DNA from: Marisa cornuarietis
Taxonomy: Eukaryota; Mollusca; Gastropoda; Architaenioglossa; Ampullariidae
NCBI GenBank assembly: GCA_004794655.1
Contig: SMMW01000565.1
Span: forward strand, 1,506,001 to 1,570,000
Length of the DNA stretch: 64,000 nt
Reading direction: 5' to 3'
Positions 56,231 to 64,000 of this stretch are shown piece after piece (within the stretch, counting starts at the first letter, position 1; each line of letters begins with the position of its first letter). A program made the position numbers and the translations under genes. The notes beneath the pieces are model-generated. The model searched no databases and was not told the DNA's origin. It saw only the letters and a list, made by a program, of their open reading frames with translations.

Positions 56231-56458
56231 GTTTACAATTGCAGCACAGGCAGATTTAGCAAACTTGTACTCGTTAACAGCAGTGCCGTTAATGATGACG
56301 ACAGACCATCGAGTCTATAAACGAGTAAAGAATATTGTCTATCTGCAAGCTTGAATATATGATATAGAGCCTACATGTCCCGCCTGTCTGAGCATCTGAT
56401 GAGTCTTTAGAAGAGGGAGTCAAAATATACTAAACACCGCAGGCCTCGGTGTACCCAG

Positions 56459-56531
56459 TGACGTCATTAGGCTGCCGTTTAGCGTGTGCTATGACGATTC
56501 TTTGTTAACAGCATAGCACGACGTGACGTCA
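56459..56531. promoter_or_regulatory. Two CRE-like TGACGTCA sites flanking an inverted repeat
   Basis: TGACGTCA at 56459-56466 and 56524-56531. Between them, GTGCTATG (56486-56493) and CATAGCAC (56512-56519) are inverted. There is no adjacent start codon or gene, so the function is open. Confidence 0.3.
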
Positions 56532-58349
56532 ACCTACGCTTAAACGTCACAAAATGTCAAACAGCTAATGACACGCAAAGCAGACGACGCTAGCCCGCTG
56601 GCTTTGCACAGAATACAAGCCAAGGAAAGAAGAGGAAGGTTCCAGAACTCTGGAATTTTATACTTTAAAAAAATGGGCGAAAAATTTCTAAAAACGATCG
56701 AGTTCTAAACTCACGAGAAACACAGCAACAGCAAACTTTTTCATTATTGTATGACATTAGTGAAATATTATAGGGTCGAGCATCGTTTCTTTAAGGATGC
56801 GGAACTTTTAACACTCAACAGGGTGTTAATATTCTTTCAACAAACACGAGCTTAGCTGGGAGAAGGTTAAAGTGAGTCTACGATTAATAACACATCAACT
56901 CATCATTTTCTGCTCACTCGCTCCCAACTCATTTACACGTGCAGGCATGCAATTAAGCCGCACTCACACATGCCAACAAACACGGACTCGACCATCTTAC
57001 GTGTCGCATGAAAGCCTCAACAGAGAACCGGTGTTGAAGGCGATGTGTATTTTGAAAAGGCAACGAAATTCTAATAATTATGGATCGTTAAAAGATGACA
57101 AGCATTTTCCATGACATATTTTTTTTCCAGCAAGGGATATTATCTGTGAGACTGGTTACATTTAAATATATACAATTCTGCTGACATCAGGTGCATAGGT
57201 CTTCACGTGTCCACCAGGAGACATCGGGTATAGAAAGTCAAAATATATCACTTAAACAATCCCTCCATTCTTCTAAAATAAAGTTGGTCTAAACATTAAA
57301 ATATCCTATTTTGTTGTTTTATTTTCTATTTATGAATACATTTTCTAAAAAAAAAGAAGAAAAAAGACGAAACCGTCCCTAATCGAAGTACTATCCTGAT
57401 GTACACTATACGCACTTACAGTGCGCTATTCACACGTACACGCACACTATACGCAGTACACAACATTATTCACACTAACCCGCGTGATATGATGTTGAGC
57501 TTAGATACACCCACATCGTATCCACACGACAACACAGACACACCGATATCATAGTCAACGGGGCTACAACTGTGTATACGTAGGGAAAACATGAAAATGT
57601 ATGTACATAACATAACTTGTCAGGGATTAACGGTCCCCGCCAAAGCCTCACTCAGTTCAAACCTTAGGTTATGTGATGTTCACCACAAGCAGCAACAGTC
57701 TCCACCCGGTACAAAACACAGTTGAAGGACAATATGCAAATTAGCAACAAGCTAAAAAGTATCTAGAAAATAATCTGAGTAAATGTTTTTCAGTTTTTTT
57801 TTTCGTCACACAGAAACAGATTGCATGCAAAAGAACTTCCATTTATGGCCGTTAGCACAAGTTGAACGCAGGCAATTCTACAAAGGTTAGTATTACCAAA
57901 GAACCACGCCAATCCAACTTCCTTGCCTACATTTCCGCTTTCATCAGTCTGTTCTTCAAACCCTAATGAGTAGAAAGATTCACAGACACGGAAAAGGCCA
58001 AGCCGTTAAAATATAAGTAGTCTACTTCCTCCCCTAACTTTTCTTTCATGTTTTATAAAAGAAGGGGGGAGACGTGTCAGAGATCCCTTTATGATGTCTG
58101 ACAACATATTTTACGAAGAAACAATTTTATTAAAATATGGACAAGGCCAGAAAGAAAGTCTCAAGAGGCGTCTGTTTGTTGACAGGGCAACAGCAGTAAA
58201 TATAAGGCTGAAATTCTCTTATCACAGGATCGCCCACAAGTCAAAAAACGACTGGCTGGTGAAAACAAAGAATCAACAATAATTTACACATCGATGGGCC
58301 AGAGTGTTGCAGGGCATTTGTTTCCCAGATCTGGTCTCGACGGCCTTTA

Positions 58350-58373
58350 AAAACGCACACACACACTTTCACA

Positions 58374-58422
<49 letters not shown>
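58350..58422. repeat. (CA)n microsatellite
   Basis: About 33 CA units with one ttt interruption at the 5' side. Confidence 0.97.
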
Positions 58423-58426
<4 letters not shown>

Positions 58427-58762
58427 TTCATATTCTCGTTCGCTCGTGCTTTGCATTAGTTTCCAGAAGGAACTAAAATGGAGAAAGAGAAGTGGGTATC
58501 AATTTCATACTTATTCTGTGTAATGTACTTCTGTTAGATATAGACAATAGAAAGGGAGTCAGAAATACGTTGCTAAGTCATCCCCCTGTGTGGTAATGCA
58601 CATTATGGTCGTGCCCCACATCATGTGTGATGCAGGCAGTTCTGTGAACACCATCGTGTTTGTTTTCTGAGAAATCACTCCACCTTACTCTGTCTCGACA
58701 TGGGCAGGTAGCAGGTCCAGGTGAACATGGAAATTGCAGAAATGTAATGCGTGTCTATATCA

Positions 58763-58764
<2 letters not shown>

Positions 58765-58803
<39 letters not shown>
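58765..58803. repeat. (CA)n microsatellite
   Basis: About 19 CA units. Confidence 0.96.
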
Positions 58804-58805
<2 letters not shown>

Positions 58806-59063
58806 CACACTTATATACAAACACCGATAGAAATTAATAATAATAATGTCAACTTGAAAAGCGCGTTTCTCCGCACACACTAGAGCTCAGTGCCCTTTCA
58901 CCTGATGCACTGAAGCTGAGAATATTTGTCAACTATGTTCAAAGTCTGAACAATGCGTTAGAATATTTAGAAAATGTATGAAGGTATATTGCAGCTGTCC
59001 TTCCAGCTGCGACTGCCGCAAGTGAACACCAGTCTTCAGTTGCAGGTGCCGTGGGTCAGACGG

Positions 59064-59162
59064 TTAATTGTCGCTCGTCTGTCCGCTACTTGATGTTAAA
59101 GCCTTCACGCCCCTGTGTATGACACCTCTGCCATGCAAATAGTCCAGAGCATGCAGTACATC
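59064..59162 (-). pseudogene. Protein-kinase catalytic-loop relic (subdomain VIb)
   Basis: After an acceptor-like tatcttgcag, the minus strand reads DVLHALDYLHGRGVIHRGVK and then ALTSSSGQTSDN and a stop. Known: Ser/Thr kinases have [L/D]YLH...[I/V]HRDxKxxN at the catalytic loop. Here the catalytic Asp of HRD is Gly and the metal-binding Asn is absent. With a stop 13 codons later, this is best read as a decayed or retained exon fragment. An 85-codon frame on the same strand at 59361-59618 (KVTVNISESSSSEVVIVHF...) may belong to the same relic, but I do not recognise it. Confidence 0.45.
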
Positions 59163-59164
59163 CT

Positions 59165-59250
59165 GCAAGATATATGTGGCCACTAGCCTTATACACAAGA
59201 TATATGTGGCCACTAGCCTTATACACAAGATATATGTAAACAATAGCCCC
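59165..59250. repeat. 30-bp tandem repeat, 2.7 copies
   Basis: aagatatatgtggccactag plus ccttatacac is repeated directly behind the kinase-like relic; the third copy diverges (aagatatatgtaaacaatag). Confidence 0.92.
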
Positions 59251-59649
59251 GGCAGATGGCTGTGAAGCAGGTAACCGCAGGTGACGATAAGAACAAACAG
59301 CCCATGACAGGCAGACTGTCATGGCGATGGACGAAGCTTCAGTGATGTGGGAGACTAGTCTCATGTTGTAACTTGCTTAGTTAATACAACTTCTTTCTGT
59401 ACATAAGAGAACTCGTGATGTAGGTTTTCTGCATCACTCCGTGTTACAGCCACCTTGCAGTCCTGTTGGCGAGGGCTGAGCTCCATGCACTGTGCTTGCA
59501 TCTTTCTGACCCATTGCCTATTGCTGTATATAGCTGATAGACACAGGCCAACACTGTCAAAGTGCACGATGACCACTTCTGATGATGATGACTCACTGAT
59601 GTTGACAGTGACCTTCACCTTGTGTTCTGCCAGTGGTGGGAGTTGATGT

Positions 59650-60750
59650 CATAAGGCTACTTGCCTGTGGAGAATCAGACAGCTGAGATTCGGACGAAGT
59701 ACAATGCTTTGTTACTGATTTGTCTGACAAAACTTTTGTCTGTCTTTAGCCTCTTGTCACTCTTGAATCTATGAACTTTACCAGCTACTAGTTGTAGTCG
59801 TCTGCCCTGAGGCACGTGCTGGCTCTCAACGGCCCTGAGTTCACATCTACAGCTCGGAAAGTCGTTGTGTCGTCTGTAGGAAGGCAGATTATATTAATAG
59901 AGACTTGGGTAAATGGAGCTGAAATCGCCAAAAGACAGCTGGTATTGATGCAATCACAAAGAAGAGTAAAACTGCATGAAATTTTTAAAGCAAATAACTG
60001 ACTGTGTGATCTTCAAGACCTCCAGAAGAAACCGTTAAGCAGAAAAGACCGGCAGTCGACGAAAATTCCGAGAATCGCAGAAGAAAACAAAAGTCAAACA
60101 GTCCTGCACAGCAACGACGCAACGACAAAAAAACACACCGGCCTATACAATGGGCACCAAAATCACAACAAACTAATAAAAATACAAAAATTGCGGAGAG
60201 CCGCCTGCCTCACTCCTGCTGGGCGAGGGGACGCCACTCCTACAGTACAACACACTATACACACGTGCACAGATATCAACATACACGTTAACATACACAA
60301 AAACATGTAAAAAAATTTCCTCATTAATTTATGGTCAAGCAACTCAAAACTCATAACATACTTTGCATATTTAAAAAAGCTGTGTTTGATCCTCTGCTAT
60401 TATTTTCTTTATAAGAAAGTATAGCCTCTTAATCAGAATTATATTTGGTTAATATTTCACAAATAAAATAAAAAATAAATCCCACACTTACTTCTCAAAC
60501 CTGCTGCAAGTTACAACGTGAGGCATCGCAACTCCTAACGAAATTACAAACAAGTATTTACCTACCTGTATTAACAAACCTGTTACAACCAGTCGAGGTT
60601 AGTTTTTACTTGTGCAAAATGTAAGCAAAAAAGGAAAACAGGCGGCAATTCTAAGGTTCTCCGATATTACACAGTTAAAATGCACTGCCATAAAATACAT
60701 TATGTACAAAAATACAGCATTTCAGCAAAATACATTTAAGACAACAATCT
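59650..60750. other. Intergenic stretch and 3' flank of the second PTB gene
   Basis: No gene recognised; AT-rich toward 60360-60480. Confidence 0.45.
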
Positions 60751-60755
60751 CGCCT

Positions 60756-60761
60756 TTTATT
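60756..60761 (-). terminator. Polyadenylation signal candidate (AATAAA on the minus strand)
   Basis: TTTATT on the plus strand about 190 bp past the stop of the second PTB gene. Confidence 0.4.
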
Positions 60762-60947
60762 TGACGAACTTGACAAACTTCTTGTTTAATTGTTTATCGC
60801 TCGAGATAACATAGCAGATATAAGTAAAAATGGTCTGGTACCTATGTCTTCTGAATATCAACTTCACCGATTTAACGCATTAGGGGTGGGGAACAACCAC
60901 AAACATATTAATCAGCTCCAATGAAAAAAGTTCAGAGCAGAGGAAAC

Positions 60948-63335
60948 TCAGGGGAGGTAACCCAGACCATGCTCAATATTGCTTCTGTCCGACGCGTAAG
61001 GGTCTTCTCTCCCCTGCAACCTGAAATTAGAAAACATGTTGGCAATCTCCGCGTCTTTCTTCCGCCCCTGCAGTGCCTCGTCGCTCGGTGCGTTGCCCGG
61101 GGCAACCATTCCCCGCCCGTACCCCTGTTGCTGCTGAAATCCGCGGTCGTAGTTCTGTCCCATGTCGTAGGGGAGCTGACCACCACCACCACCACCACCA
61201 CCCTGTCCGTGCTGGGACCCTCCACGCTGGAAGCCGCCTTGCCCCATCTCGTAGGCGGATGTGGAGCGCCAGTTTCCGGGAGGAACGCCAGAGGCCGGCA
61301 CGGGGGCGCTACTGTCGCTGGGGCCGAAGCGGTCGCCGTAGCCTGGAGAACTATGGCGGTTCTTTCCCCCTGTCTGGCCCCCGCTGCCCTCATCGTAACG
61401 CAGGTCGTACCCTCTTCTTCCGTACTGGTCTCCCCCACCAGCCGAGTACTCCTCAATGTAGCGGCGGTCGCCAGCGTCGCCTGGGTGTCGGCGATAGACG
61501 ATGTCGCCGCCACCAGACTTGAGGTCATCGTTCCAGTTGTTGTTGTAGCTGCGCGTGTCCAGTTGCTTCTCGCCTTCTGGATCGCCAAAGCCCTTGAAGC
61601 CCTGGGCCTCCATTTCCTGCAGCTGCTTGTATTGCACCATGATGTTCTTCTGGTTATCATAGCCCCCACCCTCCGTCTCTTCTGAGTGCTTGGGCTTCGG
61701 TTTGAGCTTGACGTCAAGGAAGTTGGAGGGCAACACCTTGACCCCCTTGAGGTGCGGGGGCACCTTGGCCACTGGCTTGTTGCCCTGCGGGTCATCGGGC
61801 ACGTCACCGCGGCTCTCGCGGTTGGAAAGGGAGAAGGCGGGAGCTTCTGAGATTCTGCTCCCAGGCACTCCTCCGGAACCGCCTGGTCCGTAAGAAGAGG
61901 TGGGAGACATAGGCGGCTCGGTCCCTTGGTGCGGCGACAGGCGTCCTTGACCCGGAGTCGGGCTGCCTCCTGGCAGGTACTGCTGCCCGTTGGGCTGATG
62001 CCGCATAACTGGCGAGACAGGTTTGTCCATCACCCTAGGAGGTATATCTGACCGCTGAGATCCGCGTGACTCGCTGAAACCTCCTCGACCGCTGGGGCCG
62101 AAATCGTCGTAAGGGCGAACACCTCCCATCCTCTCGGACCCGGACACAGAGCTTCGGTCGAAGCTGGGCCTGCTGTCTGTGCTGTCCCCTGACCGCTCGC
62201 GCATGTGGGAGATCTCTGGTCTATCAGGCTCCTGTCGTCTGTAGGCACCTCCGAGATGGTCGTACAGGGAACCACCACGAGAAGGCTGCCGTTCAGCACC
62301 TCCAGGGTAGTCTACCGCCGAGCGTGCATCAACTGGGAACTGGCCGCCGGGTCGAACGTCTCCGCGTGGGAACTGGCGACTGTCTCCTCCGAGTGGAGGT
62401 ATCGAGGAATCGGGAATCTGGCCGCCGCTCATCGGGCGACCGTCACCCATGTATTGTCCCGACACGCGTTTGTAGTCCTCGCCACTCTGCGGCTTGTCAT
62501 AAGACCACCCGTACCTCGGTCTGTCTGCATTCTCTGCCGGGTACGTCTCCCTAGGGTTTGGGTGCCCTCCTCCTCTACCCGGGTAATCCATTTGTTGAGG
62601 AATTCCGCCTCCACCTCCTCCTCCTCCACTTCCATCTCCTGCTGCTCCTCTGAAGTGCTCGTCTCTTAACTCGAAAGGTTGAGGACCGCCTGAACCTCCC
62701 CTGTACACCGAGTAGTCCCCAAACTCTGTTCTGATGACGTCGCCTCGGACGCCTCGGTTGAAGCCGCCATCTTGGCGGGGTTCTGCGCCTACCGGAAAGT
62801 CCTTGCCGCTCCCCCCGGACTGCTGCAGGCGCTGCACGAGGGAGGCGATGTACACAGCGTTCTCGGGTGTGTCCAGCGCAAACACGTGACAGTCCAGCAT
62901 CTTAACCCCTTTGGGTCTGCGAAGGACGCAGACCAAGAGAGGATGGTGGCCTGCCTTGATCAGGAAGTGGAAATTCTTGTCCAGGCTAAAGGCCGTCTTG
63001 TCGCTGACGGGGCCGCGGCTCTCATCGATGGGCACAAAAATGGCTTTAGGTTTTTTCTCGCTTCCCAGCACGGAAAACCGTACGGCTTCCAGAAAGTTGA
63101 TGGAGCTGAGGTCAAAGAACATCTCGCTTCGCTCCTTGCCATCCGCTACGGCCACCAGCAGGCCGGAAGGGGTCACTTTGAAGGAGGCGCGACGGGGGCC
63201 CCCGCCAGTGGACAGGTGTTTGCGGAACTTGAGATACAGCTCCTTGATGGGCTGCTGCAGCATTTGGATCCCCGTGGCCGGCTTGGACAGGGTGTTGTAC
63301 CCGAGGTAGTCACACGCATATGTAGGCCCGTCCAT
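60948..63335 (-). CDS. PTB/PID-domain protein with long Gly/Arg/Tyr-rich tail (3' exon)
   Basis: Seen: one 2.4-kb exon on the minus strand. ATG 63335 sits in an ideal Kozak context (gccaccATGG) and gives 795 residues. Residues 6-170 form a PTB-like domain: YACDYLGYNTL, MLQQPIKELYLKF, ASFKVTPSGLLVAV, FFDLSSINFLEAVRF, FHFLIKAG, VKMLDCHVFALDTPENA, SLVQRLQ. The tail (about 171-750) is low complexity, rich in Gly, Arg, Asp, Pro and Tyr, with poly-Gly stretches and RGG-like pieces. The extreme C-terminus is again ordered (DAEIANMFSNFRL ... GLGYLP). The frame remains open to an acceptor (ccgttgtttcag) at 63466, so 63336-63466 is either 5' UTR or a further N-terminal coding part (RGGNAKGPEQG...). Known: PTB domains act as cytoplasmic peptide- or lipid-binding adaptors. 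Family not recognised. Confidence 0.82.
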   Translation of the reverse strand: MDGPTYACDYLGYNTLSKPATGIQMLQQPIKELYLKFRKHLSTGGGPRRASFKVTPSGLLVAVADGKERSEMFFDLSSINFLEAVRFSVLGSEKKPKAIFVPIDESRGPVSDKTAFSLDKNFHFLIKAGHHPLLVCVLRRPKGVKMLDCHVFALDTPENAVYIASLVQRLQQSGGSGKDFPVGAEPRQDGGFNRGVRGDVIRTEFGDYSVYRGGSGGPQPFELRDEHFRGAAGDGSGGGGGGGGIPQQMDYPGRGGGHPNPRETYPAENADRPRYGWSYDKPQSGEDYKRVSGQYMGDGRPMSGGQIPDSSIPPLGGDSRQFPRGDVRPGGQFPVDARSAVDYPGGAERQPSRGGSLYDHLGGAYRRQEPDRPEISHMRERSGDSTDSRPSFDRSSVSGSERMGGVRPYDDFGPSGRGGFSESRGSQRSDIPPRVMDKPVSPVMRHQPNGQQYLPGGSPTPGQGRLSPHQGTEPPMSPTSSYGPGGSGGVPGSRISEAPAFSLSNRESRGDVPDDPQGNKPVAKVPPHLKGVKVLPSNFLDVKLKPKPKHSEETEGGGYDNQKNIMVQYKQLQEMEAQGFKGFGDPEGEKQLDTRSYNNNWNDDLKSGGGDIVYRRHPGDAGDRRYIEEYSAGGGDQYGRRGYDLRYDEGSGGQTGGKNRHSSPGYGDRFGPSDSSAPVPASGVPPGNWRSTSAYEMGQGGFQRGGSQHGQGGGGGGGGQLPYDMGQNYDRGFQQQQGYGRGMVAPGNAPSDEALQGRKKDAEIANMFSNFRLQGREDPYASDRSNIEHGLGYLP

Positions 63336-63466
63336 GGTGGCCCACGACGGCTGCTGTGGATGTGAGGGTGGAGATAACACGCAGTTGCTGCTGTCGTTGT
63401 CAGGTGGCTGCTCCTGCGGACTACCTCCCGCACCTTGTTCTGGCCCTTTGGCGTTACCACCGCGAT

Positions 63467-64000
63467 CTGAAACAACGGTGATAGATGAAAACGATCAGAA
63501 TTATCTGTGTTAACATCCTTCATGACCATCTCTGTGTGTACTCTATAACACAATGGCTTCATATTCAGTTCAGCACTAAGCACTCTACCTGACTTGAAGG
63601 TTAATAAACTAAAAGCTCCGATTACTTAGGGATTGCGGGTCTGTCGGGACCTAGTATTAAAAACACACGATGACCCATCTCCTCCGTTTAGGTTCATTTT
63701 ATATCTTTAAACTCTAAAAATCCTGCAAACGCACTAAAGTATTATTAAAATCTTCAAATTTTGAATTAGATAGATAATATTCTGTCTTTTGTCAACAGGT
63801 TACAATGGAAAATATTTAAAAATTATCATTGCTGTGTAGAAGGCATCAGAAACACTGATAGCAATTCTTAACAAAAAATAAATAAATAAATAAGTGCAGT
63901 TAGACAAGACAGATTGTACCTCTCCACAAGAAATTATTATGCTCGTTTAACTCGCTCACCCCCCGTGGTTCCTACCCCATCTCCCCCAGAGGCCCATTTC
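63467..64000. other. Intron or upstream flank of the second PTB gene
   Basis: AT-rich; no exon recognised. The acceptor at 63467-63468 (minus strand) implies at least one more exon beyond the window edge. Confidence 0.5.

Larger units (their letters stand above)
55089..58349. other. Intergenic stretch, AT-rich, no gene recognised
   Basis: (TG)n at 56179-56228, a CRE pair with hairpin at 56459-56531, scattered short frames, and TACACTATA-like words near 57410-57450. No splice-consistent coding. Confidence 0.5.

Noticed and set aside
60921..61685. 254-codon open frame on the plus strand
   Set aside because: Antisense shadow of the G/C-rich second PTB exon; no start context or domain. The same applies to the plus frames at 61073-61522, 62205-62669, 62772-63365 and 62911-63309 and the minus frame at 60932-61807.

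Overview
The window reads as nuclear DNA of an animal, most likely a mollusc (perhaps a marine or freshwater gastropod). The basis is intron-split genes with GT/AG junctions, a metazoan voltage-gated K+ channel, PTB-domain adaptors, a secreted two-domain chitin-binding protein, tRNA-derived SINEs, decayed non-LTR retrotransposons, and very many di-, tri- and tetranucleotide microsatellites. There is no operon organisation and no CRISPR array. The species assignment is inference; nothing here fixes it.

Layout. At 0.4-2.2 kb (+) lie the last two exons of a Kv-type channel, covering S3 to the C-terminus, with unusual S4 and S6 sequences. From 2.2 to 10.5 kb the DNA is non-coding, with SINE copies, a dispersed repeat with a TTTA-rich head, and minisatellites. 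From 10.7 to 34.4 kb (+) three genes with signal peptides follow one another: a cysteine-free, His/Gly/Arg-rich precursor with dibasic sites (10671-19194, four exons), a small secreted coiled-coil protein (21955-25925, three exons), and a chitin-binding protein with two CBM14/peritrophin-A domains (32332-34446, four exons). A decayed LINE with an internal 37-bp minisatellite (13.0-14.0 kb) and several long tandem arrays lie among them. A possible tiny two-exon gene for an acidic peptide is at 28.0-28.3 kb.

From 37.4 to 44.1 kb (-) is a gene for a PTB-domain protein with a coiled coil and a disordered tail; its 5.1-kb intron holds a LINE 3' end and two ATG-type microsatellites. From 44.2 to 59 kb I see mostly non-coding DNA: inverted-repeat elements, a very long TCTA array, another decayed LINE (51.1-52.3 kb), a microsatellite-tailed repeat (53.7 kb), a SINE with target-site duplications (54.9 kb), and a short relic resembling a protein-kinase catalytic loop (59.1 kb). 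At 60.9-63.5 kb (-) is the large 3' exon of a second PTB-domain gene with a Gly/Arg/Tyr-rich tail, running out of the window on its 5' side.

The genes do not form one pathway. The three secreted products fit an epithelial, mantle, mucus or shell-matrix role, and the two PTB proteins fit intracellular adaptor roles; both statements are inference from domain type. Exon boundaries were set by hand from reading frame, splice phase and GT/AG signals, so they are models and not transcript-supported annotation.
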